Source of the DNA: Clostridia bacterium
GTDB lineage: Bacteria > Bacillota > Clostridia > TANB77 > CAG-508
Direction: 5' to 3'
Assembly (NCBI GenBank): GCA_900758165.1
Contig: CAAEQN010000136.1
Coordinates: 1-59,433, forward strand
DNA length: 59,433 nt
Made by a program: the position numbers and the translations under genes. The notes under the pieces were generated by a model. The model did no database searches, was not told where the DNA came from, and saw only the letters and a list, made by a program, of their open reading frames with translations. This document shows, one piece after another, positions 18,233 through 26,729 of this stretch. Positions within the stretch are counted from its first letter, which is position 1, and each line of letters starts with the position of its first letter.

Positions 18233-19531
18233 TTACAAAAATGTATATCCAGACTTCAATGTAGACTTTACATTAACATTAAAAGTGCTATTTTGATAGT
18301 TATCCAACCACTTATAAGACTCCCAATCTTGAGTGGTTGTAAAATATTTAAGAGCATACTTACCAAAGCCATCAATATCAGTCTTGTATTCATAAGCTAC
18401 TTTATAAAGATATTCATATATAGTTTTATTAAGGTATTTATTTAAAGCTTCTTCGATTAAAGGAACATTTTCCTCTTTAAAATAGTTAGAATTACCGCAG
18501 GCAGAGTCTTCAGTTGCAGAAAGTATCTTAAATTTTAGGTCTATATTACATGTTATATATGGAGAACCATTTACAAAATATACATTACTTTTTGTTTTAT
18601 GGTTAAGCCTTATAGTGACATCTAAATATTCAGAATCACCAATAGGATTTGGAACATATAAATGACAGGACTTTAATTTATTAGAAACGATTAAGTGACA
18701 AATTGTTTCTAATCCATCTAGTTCTCCCACTATTTTATCAGATTTAAACACTGCTAGTCCTACATTTTCTATAGTTTCTTCCGTGTCTATAGGAGTTTCC
18801 CCTGCTGTATATGAACTATCTCTATTAATAGAAAGAGAAGCATTTTCGTCTATAGATATTGCATCAGAAGAGTCTTTATCTAAACTAACATGAGAATTAA
18901 GGTTACCTGAATTAATAGAACCAAGTATGGCCACTGGTTGTATAAAAGTATCTATACCATCAGAAAAGAAATTTAATAAAGACACATTTTGAGTATAACC
19001 AGTATATTCACTTGAAGCTGGGGTTATTTCATAATATCTAGAAGAAAGACTTTCCAACATTGGATTAGAAGATTCTAAAAAATCTTTTGCAGAGCATTTA
19101 CTAACTATTAAATTTGCTTGAGAGCTAACTTCTACATTATTTAGCAAAGTATATATATAATCAGATATTCCTTGATATGCAATTTCTTCTGAAAATACTA
19201 CAACTTTACAATGAGACAAGTTTATTCTTCTACTAATATAGCTATTAAATAAATTTAAGCCAGATTCTATCGATGAACATTCTACAGAATTTATAATATT
19301 TCCAGAAGACTGACTAGAAAAGCTAGATTCAGGATTACTTTGACTACTAGGCTTTGATATTTGGACACTAAGCAGTAAATTATTATTTGAACCAACATCT
19401 ATTCCCAAAGCTACCACATAAGCAAGTTTACTAATATTATGAGTACTATATACTTCAGCAAGAGTAAAAACAACAAATACAATAATAATAAGAGAAGCAA
19501 TAAGTTTTCTATTATTTCTAAAAAATTTCAA
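18233..19531 (-). CDS. Ger(x)C family germination protein (GerAC-like), no lipobox
   Basis: Third gene of a germinant receptor operon; C-subunits lie on the outer face of the spore inner membrane. The 432 residues begin with a basic stretch and a hydrophobic segment (about 9-27). They continue with KLAYVVALGIDVG, the typical start of the mature Ger(x)C domain. The usual lipobox Cys and the following WD are missing (EVYSTHN occupies that place), so it is probably anchored by the N-terminal helix rather than by lipid. The C-terminal third with long amphipathic stretches fits the family. It starts 12 bases after the B-subunit gene. Confidence 0.87.
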   Translation of the reverse strand: MKFFRNNRKLIASLIIIVFVVFTLAEVYSTHNISKLAYVVALGIDVGSNNNLLLSVQISKPSSQSNPESSFSSQSSGNIINSVECSSIESGLNLFNSYISRRINLSHCKVVVFSEEIAYQGISDYIYTLLNNVEVSSQANLIVSKCSAKDFLESSNPMLESLSSRYYEITPASSEYTGYTQNVSLLNFFSDGIDTFIQPVAILGSINSGNLNSHVSLDKDSSDAISIDENASLSINRDSSYTAGETPIDTEETIENVGLAVFKSDKIVGELDGLETICHLIVSNKLKSCHLYVPNPIGDSEYLDVTIRLNHKTKSNVYFVNGSPYITCNIDLKFKILSATEDSACGNSNYFKEENVPLIEEALNKYLNKTIYEYLYKVAYEYKTDIDGFGKYALKYFTTTQDWESYKWLDNYQNSTFNVNVKSTLKSGYTFL

Positions 19532-19543
19532 AATTTATACCTC

Positions 19544-20656
19544 CTATTCTTCAAGTACATCATAATCATTTTTATGAAGCTTCTTATATTTTAAATTTGC
19601 AAAAATTAGTATTATTGGTAGTAATATAAAGAACAATGGACCTGCTATAAATTTATATACGAATAATCCCCATTGTCTGGCTTGCATAATATTTTTAGGA
19701 ATTATAGCAATTACAAAAAATATAATTGCAAGAGGAAGAAGTAATGGCTTCTCATTTTTTATATTAGTTAATTTCTTTATTATTTGTAACAAAAGCATAC
19801 AAGAAAAATTCAAATAAGTCATTATAGACAAAATCCATGTAAATGCAAAGAATGATTCAGGATGTTGAAAATATTTTCCAAATTGGTTATTAGAAATTAA
19901 CAAATAAAAAGGTGCAATTTTTGGAATTTTTGTACTAAAGGCAAAAGGTAAAAGTAAAACAATTATAGAAAGTAGGATTAAAAAACCACTTACAATTGTT
20001 GAAATTAAGCTTACTTTTTTAAAATCTTTTTTATCCTTCAACATTGGAGGAACTAAATATAAAATAATAAGCCCATTAAATGCAAATATATTAGTAATTC
20101 CTGCGACAAAAGTTTGATAAGTTCCATTTCCTAAAATAGGGAAAATTCTCTCAATTGTGATATCTGGTATTATAGTCATACAAGAGATAAAAATCCCTAT
20201 AAGCATAATTATGCATATTACAACATTTGTTTTTAAAATACTACGACTTCCCAATAAATTAGAAACAATACAAACAAAAATAAAAAATAACAAAATAAAT
20301 ATAACAGGGGTATCACTATAATACAAAATATGCAACACTTCGGAAAAATCTCTTAAAAGTATAAAAGAGATAAATATAATATACGTTACTAAAATAATAC
20401 CAACTAAATTTTTAAGAAATTTACCTCCTAAAAATTCAGAAACATCAATAATATCAGAAGCTGTAAACCTTTTAAATAATTTAACTAAAAGACAAGAAAA
20501 CAATATAGCAATTATACTAACATAAATTACATTCAATATAGATGAAGAACCACACGGAATTAAAATCGTTTGTGGCAGACTAACCGTTAATCTATTTATA
20601 GTTATTATTATTACCAAAGCTATTGCTTCGACAGTACTAATTTTGTTAACATTCAT
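19544..20656 (-). CDS. GerAB-type endospore germination permease
   Basis: B-subunit of a germinant receptor, an amino-acid-permease-like integral membrane protein in the spore inner membrane that binds the germinant. The 370 residues form about ten hydrophobic segments. The N-terminal INRLTVSLPQTIL and the loop pattern fit the spore permease branch of the APC superfamily. It is flanked by the A and C subunits in the standard A-B-C order. AGGAGAT lies upstream on the minus strand. Confidence 0.9.
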   Translation of the reverse strand: MNVNKISTVEAIALVIIITINRLTVSLPQTILIPCGSSSILNVIYVSIIAILFSCLLVKLFKRFTASDIIDVSEFLGGKFLKNLVGIILVTYIIFISFILLRDFSEVLHILYYSDTPVIFILLFFIFVCIVSNLLGSRSILKTNVVICIIMLIGIFISCMTIIPDITIERIFPILGNGTYQTFVAGITNIFAFNGLIILYLVPPMLKDKKDFKKVSLISTIVSGFLILLSIIVLLLPFAFSTKIPKIAPFYLLISNNQFGKYFQHPESFFAFTWILSIMTYLNFSCMLLLQIIKKLTNIKNEKPLLLPLAIIFFVIAIIPKNIMQARQWGLFVYKFIAGPLFFILLPIILIFANLKYKKLHKNDYDVLEE

Positions 20657-20716
20657 AAAAATTTAAGATAATAATATATCTTATCTCCTTTCATAATTTC
20701 ATAATAAATTTGTAAA

Positions 20717-22510
20717 TTAATATCTCCATTTCATACTAATATCATCTTGAATTTTAGGCCTTTTGGTCTTAAGAAAATCGGATCTACTTTCTCTTTGCCA
20801 TGTAGGAGACAAAATTATTCCATTACCAGTATTAGGCTTTTTGAACAAATTAAAATCAAAATAAGATATGCCAAAAGATTTTATACTACATAAAATTAAT
20901 AGATGTGTACAAAAGCCTGCAGCAATGCCCAAAAAGCCCGCCAAAGCTCCTAAAATTATATAAACAAATCGCATAATTCTAAAATGAAAGCCAAGGGAAA
21001 AATCAGGCACAGCAAAAGAACAAATAGCTGTAATAGAAACTATTATAATTAAAATAGGACTTACAATACTTGCATCAACTGCAGCTTGACCTAATACTAA
21101 TGCTCCAACAATTCCTATAGTAGGACCAATAGGAGAAGGAACTCTAATACTAGCCTCTCGTATAAGCTCAAAAGAAATTTCCATAATTAACATTTCAAAC
21201 AAAATAGGAAAAGGAACACTTTCTCTTGAGGAGACTATAGCAAATAATAATTCTGTAGGAATGACTTCTTGATGAAAATTAGCTATTGCCATATATATTC
21301 CTGGCAAAAATAGGGCCAGAGTAAAAGCAATAAGTCTTAAAATCCTTGTGAAATTCGCATATTGATGCTTTAAGTTTAAATCTTCTGGTGATACTAAAAA
21401 ATCAGAAAACACAGCAGGAACAACTAAAATAAAAGGACTGCCATTTACAATAATTGCAATTCTGCCAGCATACAGCATATTTGCAGTTCTATCAGGTCTT
21501 TCTGTCGCAACTACTTGTGGAAGGCTAGAATCACTATCATCCTGAATTAATTGCTCTAATTGACCAGAAGATATCAAATAATCTATACTCAAATTATTTA
21601 TTCTATAACGTACTTCAGCAATTAAATCAGTATTTGCAACATTTTTTAAATAACATATAGCACAAGGAGTTTTACTTAATTTACCAACATTAACAGATTC
21701 TATAATTAAATTTTCATTATTAACATATCTCCTAAGAAGAGATGTGTTAGTACGTAAATTCTCTGTAAAGCCTACTTGAGATCCTCTGACAACAACTTCA
21801 TTATTAGGATTGTCCAGACTTCTCTTTTCAAACCCTTTAACTTCAATATCAAATGCAATATCAATTGTATCTATAAACAAAGCACAATCACCAGTATTAA
21901 CTCCAGCTACAATATCATCAAACTTTGTATATTTTTCTACTTTGTTTTGTGGAATTAAACAATTTGAAATATAATCTATAATATTAAACTTTTTAACCTT
22001 TCTAACAGTAATATTATTAGTCTTTACTTCAGAGATTACTCTATTTTGATTACCATCAAAAGAATTTGCTGTATTCTTTAACATAAGAGGTTTTAATACA
22101 TAATTGTCCATTGAATCCTGATTAATCATACCATCAATAAAGACCAGAAATGCTTTATATTGCTTATTTCTAGCATTTAAAGTAAATTCTCTTATATTAA
22201 TATCAGAATTTATTAAGCTATTAAATCTTGTTTTTATATACTCTAAATTTACGTCAATTGATTGATAAACTTTATCCTTACTTGTATCAAAACACGGTAA
22301 AGATTCATTATCCAAAGTTAAAGGCTCTTTGTTTTCGGGATCTCTATTAGTCCTATCTATAGCAATAGAATTAGTAGTATCACCAAGAGTAAATTCATAA
22401 TTTTTAGTATCTCCAAAAAGCAATGTATTAAAATATTGTTTAATAGAACTTAATGCAGTTTTTGAATCTTTTTTATCTTGTCGCTTTATATTTACTTTAT
22501 TTTTTTTCAA
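20717..22510 (-). CDS. GerAA-type spore germination protein
   Basis: A-subunit of a germinant receptor; 597 residues. The N-terminal hydrophilic domain (about 1-370) contains DCALFIDTIDIAFDIEVKG, RGSQVGFTENLRTNTSLLRR and ISSGQLEQLI, the family's conserved blocks. The C-terminal part has about five membrane segments starting near 378, with PFPILFEMLIMEISFE and RVPSPIGPTIGIVGALVLGQ. First gene of the operon. GGAGG at about 22516-22520 on the minus strand supports the start. Poorly conserved extra N-terminal residues (about 1-50) are Lys-rich. Confidence 0.93.
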   Translation of the reverse strand: MKKNKVNIKRQDKKDSKTALSSIKQYFNTLLFGDTKNYEFTLGDTTNSIAIDRTNRDPENKEPLTLDNESLPCFDTSKDKVYQSIDVNLEYIKTRFNSLINSDINIREFTLNARNKQYKAFLVFIDGMINQDSMDNYVLKPLMLKNTANSFDGNQNRVISEVKTNNITVRKVKKFNIIDYISNCLIPQNKVEKYTKFDDIVAGVNTGDCALFIDTIDIAFDIEVKGFEKRSLDNPNNEVVVRGSQVGFTENLRTNTSLLRRYVNNENLIIESVNVGKLSKTPCAICYLKNVANTDLIAEVRYRINNLSIDYLISSGQLEQLIQDDSDSSLPQVVATERPDRTANMLYAGRIAIIVNGSPFILVVPAVFSDFLVSPEDLNLKHQYANFTRILRLIAFTLALFLPGIYMAIANFHQEVIPTELLFAIVSSRESVPFPILFEMLIMEISFELIREASIRVPSPIGPTIGIVGALVLGQAAVDASIVSPILIIIVSITAICSFAVPDFSLGFHFRIMRFVYIILGALAGFLGIAAGFCTHLLILCSIKSFGISYFDFNLFKKPNTGNGIILSPTWQRESRSDFLKTKRPKIQDDISMKWRY

Positions 22511-22562
22511 AACAATCCTCCAATATAATTTGTGTTATATATAGTTTTTACTAAAAATACAA

Positions 22563-22592
22563 AAATATGTAAAAATAATTTTCTTTTTATGC
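22563..22592 (-). promoter_or_regulatory. possible sigma-G promoter of the ger operon
   Basis: On the minus strand GCATA (22588-22592) and CATATTT (22563-22569) are spaced by 18 bases. The first matches the forespore sigma-G -35 consensus GMATR exactly; the second is close to CATNMTA. Germinant receptor operons are classical sigma-G targets, and the site is about 50 bases before the gerAA start. Confidence 0.45.
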
Positions 22593-22694
22593 ATAAGTTT
22601 AAAAATAAATAATATACATTAAATAAAGTTTATTGTACAAACACATTAAAACATATTTTAAACAATTGAAAATTATAAGGAGGTAAATAAATTA

Positions 22695-24173
22695 ATGAAA
22701 GATAATAGGTTATATCAAGATATAGCAAAAAGGACAGATGGAGATATTTACGTTGGTGTTGTAGGACCTGTTAGAACTGGTAAATCTACTTTTATAAAAA
22801 GATTTATGGACTTATTAGTTATACCAAACATAGACAATGAATATAAAAGAGAAAGAGCACTAGATGAACTACCACAAAGTGCAGGCGGAAGAACAATAAT
22901 GACAACAGAACCTAAATTTGTCCCAAATGAAGCAGTTGGAATTACAGTAGGAGAAAATATAAAATTAAATGTACGTTTAGTAGACTGTGTAGGTTATTTA
23001 GTAAATAATGCTATTGGACATTTAGAAGACGATATGCCAAGAATGGTAAAGACTCCGTGGTCTGCAGAGGAGATACCATTTGAAGAAGCGGCAGAAATTG
23101 GAACAAGAAAAGTTATTAATGAACATTCTACAATAGGGATTTTGGTTACAACAGATGGAACAATAACCGACATAGCAAGAGAAGACTATATAGAACCAGA
23201 GGAGAGAGTAGTTAAAGAATTAAAAGAACTTAATAAACCATTTGTAATAGTACTAAATTCAGCTCAACCAGAATCAGACTATACACAAAGTTTAGCAACA
23301 AGACTTCAAGAAAAATATGATACTCAAGTTATAGCTACAGACTGTGATAATTTAACTTCAGATAAAATAGATGAGATTTTTGGAAAGGTATTATACGAAT
23401 TCCCAATAGACAAAGTTAATATTAGTTTTCCTAGATGGGTAGATGGACTTCCAGAAAATCATTGGTTAAAAGAAAAACTTTATGATGAAATAAAAACAGC
23501 ATTTAAAGATGTAACAATATTAAAACAAATAGACAACAGAATAACAAATCTCCAAAATACGGATGTAATTTCTTCAAGTGTAATAAATGAAATACAATTA
23601 GGAACTGGAAGCATAAATATAACAATAAATTTAGTAGATAATTTATTCTATAAAGTATTAACAGAAATATCCGGTGTACCAATTACAAATGAGGGAGAAT
23701 TATTTTCTAGTATGATTTCATTTGCAAATACAAAAAGAGAATATGACAAAGTGGCAATGGCACTTCAAGAGGTTAATACAAAAGGATATGGAATAGTAAG
23801 TCCGTCAATAGATGAATTAATATTAGAAGAGCCAGAAATGGTAAAGCAGGGATCACGCTATGGAGTTAAATTAAGAGCAAAAGCACCGTCAATACACATG
23901 ATAAGGGCAGACATAGAAACAGAGGTATCCCCAATAGTTGGTAGTGAAAGACAATCTCAAGAATTAGTAGAATCTTTACTTTCCGAATTTGAAAATGATC
24001 CGAAAAAAATATGGGAGTCAAACATATTTGGGAAAAGTCTGCATGAACTTGTAAACGAAGGATTACAGACCAAACTTATGAAAATGCCGGAAGATGCACA
24101 AGAAAAGTTACAAGAAACGTTAGAGAGAATAATAAATGAAGGAAGTGGAGGATTAATCTGTATAATATTATAA
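22695..24173 (+). CDS. spoIVA: stage IV sporulation protein A, coat-basement ATPase
   Basis: ATP-dependent cytoskeletal protein that polymerises on the outer forespore membrane and anchors the spore coat. The 492 residues are the normal size. Walker A GPVRTGKST is at 24-32, followed by the family-typical QSAGGRTIMTTEPKFVP and DCVGYLV. Later come TDGTITDI and the nucleotide-binding NSAQP. The protein ends with SGGLICIIL, close to the conserved hydrophobic terminus that docks on SpoVM. AAGGAGG at 22677-22683 precedes the ATG. It stands as its own unit, divergent from the ger operon. Confidence 0.97.
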   Translation: MKDNRLYQDIAKRTDGDIYVGVVGPVRTGKSTFIKRFMDLLVIPNIDNEYKRERALDELPQSAGGRTIMTTEPKFVPNEAVGITVGENIKLNVRLVDCVGYLVNNAIGHLEDDMPRMVKTPWSAEEIPFEEAAEIGTRKVINEHSTIGILVTTDGTITDIAREDYIEPEERVVKELKELNKPFVIVLNSAQPESDYTQSLATRLQEKYDTQVIATDCDNLTSDKIDEIFGKVLYEFPIDKVNISFPRWVDGLPENHWLKEKLYDEIKTAFKDVTILKQIDNRITNLQNTDVISSSVINEIQLGTGSINITINLVDNLFYKVLTEISGVPITNEGELFSSMISFANTKREYDKVAMALQEVNTKGYGIVSPSIDELILEEPEMVKQGSRYGVKLRAKAPSIHMIRADIETEVSPIVGSERQSQELVESLLSEFENDPKKIWESNIFGKSLHELVNEGLQTKLMKMPEDAQEKLQETLERIINEGSGGLICIIL

Positions 24174-24184
24174 AAAATATCATA

Positions 24185-24223
24185 AAAAACTAGCTCAATC
24201 AATTAAGCTTGAGCTAGTTTTTT
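24185..24223. terminator. bidirectional terminator between spoIVA and the MBL gene
   Basis: A perfect stem of 14 bp (AAAAACTAGCTCAA at 24185-24198, TTGAGCTAGTTTTT at 24209-24222) with A and T tracts on the two sides. It serves two convergent genes. Confidence 0.85.
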
Positions 24224-24244
24224 AAAGTTAGGAAACACCTACCT

Positions 24245-25681
24245 TTAATTAAAATGTGTAGTTAATGTCTTCATCAGTCCATTACTATTGATTCTAAAAA
24301 AGTAATCTCTAGAAAGAATTTCAACTTCATTAGAATCAATCTCATCTCTGACTTTTTCGGCAAATTGGGTTTTTACCTGCTTTTGACCGTGAGTGACAAG
24401 AACGAGCTTAAGATCCTTAAAAGACCTAAGAAAATCCAAAAGTTCATCCGCTTTAGCATGCGCAGAAAATTCATTTGTGAATTTAATTTCAGCTTTTTTA
24501 ACAAACTGAAGTTTCCCAAATTCTACAATAGAATCTGATTCTGCGTCAAATAGACTCCTTGCAATAGTACCTTCTGCCGCGTAACCCGTAAAATAAATCA
24601 AAGAATCTTTTTGACTTAAAAGTTCACGAATATAAGTTTGAGAAGGACCATAAGATCCCATACCAGAAGAACTTACAATTATCTTTGCTGTTTTGTTAGA
24701 ACACAGTGCAAGACGCATGTCTTTAGAAACAAATTCCAGATTTCTCGGGACAAACTCGAGTTTGTCCTCATCTATAGATGAGAGAACGTGAGCCTCAAAA
24801 AGTGCAGTATAACGAAGGGTTAATTTTCCATCTAAATAGATAGGAATATCCTTCAAAAATCCACTTTCTTGCAAAAACTTAAGTCTTTGAAGAATTTCTT
24901 GAGAACGCCCAAGAGAGAAAACAGGAAGCAAGACAGTGCCATTTGGACATTTACTGAAAAAGCTTATTAGGTCTCTGTCAAATTGCCGTACGATTTCAGA
25001 AGAATCCATATAACCATAGGTAGATTCACATATTACTGTCAAAGGCAAATTGCGAATCAATTTAGGTAATCTAGGAACCCTATAGAAAACGTTTGCATCG
25101 TTATAATCTCCTGAAAACAGAAGATTAATGGTATTATGCTTGTAATAGCTGATTTGAACAAGAATTAAAGCAGCTCCGACAAGATGTCCGTTTTTAAAAA
25201 AAGTAACTTTGATATTGTCAGATACTTGAACAGTAGAACTATAGGGAACACCCTTTGTGAGTTCTGCAACGGTTTCTACATCTTTACTTGAATACAATGG
25301 TGAAGTACTATTCTTTTTTGCATTAGAGTTAAGAATAGAAAGGGTATCTGCCAATGCAATAGGCATCAACAATTTGGTATCTTCCGTCGCATAAATAGGC
25401 GAATTATAGCCATTTTTGGTAAGCAACGGAAAACGCCCAATGTGGTCTATATGATTATGAGTTACCAGGGCAAAGTCTACTTCTGAAGGGGTGAACAAAA
25501 GCTCTGAATTATATTTTACTTGAGTTGGCTCTTGAAACAAACCACAGTCAACAATAAAATGTTCAAAACTTCTGTCAGGGTACTTAACAGTGCAATACAA
25601 ACAACTGCCAGTTACTTCAGGACTTGCAGACATAATGTCTACATAAAAGCACTTGTCATTTGACCGTATGTGCATAAACAT
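24245..25681 (-). CDS. MBL-fold beta-CASP hydrolase (RNA specificity type), compositional outlier
   Basis: Predicted metal-dependent RNA nuclease of 478 residues, cytoplasmic. The metallo-beta-lactamase motif THNHIDHIG is at 74-82, and FSGDYND near 190 supplies a further ligand. A beta-CASP insert is followed by SSSGMGSYGPS and NEFSAHAKADEL, then VLVTHGQ near the C-terminus (the RMMBL-type end). No KH domain is seen. Sampled lines are 35-37% G+C, against under about 30% for most neighbours, and codons ending in G or C are commoner. It contains two in-frame CGG codons (codon 6 at 25664-25666, codon 232 at 24986-24988), absent from ordinary genes here. Isolated between terminators with its own promoter, it looks acquired. 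AAAGGAGG precedes the ATG. Confidence 0.85.
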   Translation of the reverse strand: MFMHIRSNDKCFYVDIMSASPEVTGSCLYCTVKYPDRSFEHFIVDCGLFQEPTQVKYNSELLFTPSEVDFALVTHNHIDHIGRFPLLTKNGYNSPIYATEDTKLLMPIALADTLSILNSNAKKNSTSPLYSSKDVETVAELTKGVPYSSTVQVSDNIKVTFFKNGHLVGAALILVQISYYKHNTINLLFSGDYNDANVFYRVPRLPKLIRNLPLTVICESTYGYMDSSEIVRQFDRDLISFFSKCPNGTVLLPVFSLGRSQEILQRLKFLQESGFLKDIPIYLDGKLTLRYTALFEAHVLSSIDEDKLEFVPRNLEFVSKDMRLALCSNKTAKIIVSSSGMGSYGPSQTYIRELLSQKDSLIYFTGYAAEGTIARSLFDAESDSIVEFGKLQFVKKAEIKFTNEFSAHAKADELLDFLRSFKDLKLVLVTHGQKQVKTQFAEKVRDEIDSNEVEILSRDYFFRINSNGLMKTLTTHFN

Positions 25682-25707
25682 ACCTCCTTTAAGGTTTTGA
25701 TAAATTT

Positions 25708-25737
25708 ATTATATATTGTAAATAGGGCCAAAGTCAA
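25708..25737 (-). promoter_or_regulatory. sigma-A promoter of the MBL gene
   Basis: On the minus strand TTGACT (25732-25737) and TATAAT (25708-25713) are spaced by 18 bases, about 27 bases before the start codon. It is a strong vegetative promoter for a single-gene unit. Confidence 0.7.
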
Positions 25738-25871
25738 TAAAATATTGAAAAAACAGTAAAAAACACTTACTATTTGAATATATTTATTTGATATAATTGT
25801 TTGTAAAAAATAAAAGAACTAATGATATTTGTAACATTAATCCCAAAGTTTTAATTATATAATGAAATTAC

Positions 25872-25900
25872 TTGAAAGGCACAAAATATTTTGATATAAT
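25872..25900 (+). promoter_or_regulatory. sigma-A promoter of the rsmE unit
   Basis: TTGAAA (25872-25877) and TATAAT (25895-25900) are spaced by 17 bases. It drives rsmE and perhaps the following genes. Confidence 0.7.
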
Positions 25901-25913
25901 ACTTATATCAAAA
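25889..25913. promoter_or_regulatory. palindromic operator candidate over the rsmE -10 box
   Basis: TTTTGATATAA (25889-25899) and TTATATCAAAA (25903-25913) are a perfect 11-bp inverted repeat with a three-base spacer, overlapping the -10 and the start point. This is the position of a repressor site. The A+T-rich composition raises the chance of coincidence. Confidence 0.4.
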
Positions 25914-25930
25914 ACAAGAAGGAAAATAAA

Positions 25931-26683
25931 ATGCCTAAATTTTTTGTAAAAGATAATCAAATAAAAGATAATAAAATAAAGATAACCGGAGAAGACGTTA
26001 ATCACATAAGCAATGTATTAAGAATGAGAAAAGAAGATGAATTGCAAATATGCAATCAAGATACAGCCGAGAACTATATGGCAAAAATATTAACTTCTTC
26101 TAAAGAATATGTAGAATGCCAAATATTAGAAAAAATTAATTATACAACAGAACCAAATGTAAATATAACACTATTTCAAGGAATTCCAAAATTTGAAAAG
26201 ATGGAATTAATAATACAAAAGAATACAGAAATTGGCATAAAGGAAATAATACCAGTTATTATGGATAGAACAGTGGTAAAATTAAATGATAAACTTACAA
26301 CTAAAAAAATAGAAAGATGGCAAAAAATAGCAGAAATAGCAGCCAAACAATCTATGAGAGATATTATTCCTAAAATAGAAAATGTAATAAAAATTAAAGA
26401 TATAGAAAAATTAAAAGATTATTATGATGTTATTTTAGTTGCTTATGAAAATGAAGACAAAAATTTGTTAAAAACAGAGTTAAAAATATTAAAAGAGCAA
26501 AATAATGATTCTAAAGTATGTAATATTGCAATAGTAATTGGCCCAGAAGGCGGAATATCAGAAAACGAAATAGAAATATTAAAACAATGTAATGCAAAAT
26601 TTGTTTCTTTAGGAAAAAGAATATTAAGAACCGAAACAGCAGGAATTGTAATGGCAAGTAATATACTTTACGAATTAGATTAA
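25931..26683 (+). CDS. rsmE: 16S rRNA m3U1498 methyltransferase RsmE
   Basis: SPOUT-class methyltransferase modifying U1498 of 16S rRNA. Of 250 residues, an N-terminal PUA-like part contains GEDVNHISNVLRMR near 20-33. The SPOUT knot carries EIGIKEIIPV near 99, VIGPEGGISENE near 203 and LGKRILRTETAGIV near 226. Length is normal. AGAAGG at 25917-25922 precedes the ATG. prmA, the usual upstream neighbour, is absent. Confidence 0.94.
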   Translation: MPKFFVKDNQIKDNKIKITGEDVNHISNVLRMRKEDELQICNQDTAENYMAKILTSSKEYVECQILEKINYTTEPNVNITLFQGIPKFEKMELIIQKNTEIGIKEIIPVIMDRTVVKLNDKLTTKKIERWQKIAEIAAKQSMRDIIPKIENVIKIKDIEKLKDYYDVILVAYENEDKNLLKTELKILKEQNNDSKVCNIAIVIGPEGGISENEIEILKQCNAKFVSLGKRILRTETAGIVMASNILYELD

Positions 26684-26729
26684 AAAACTTTAATCAAAAA
26701 ATAATAAAATAACTTCAGGAGGAAATTAA

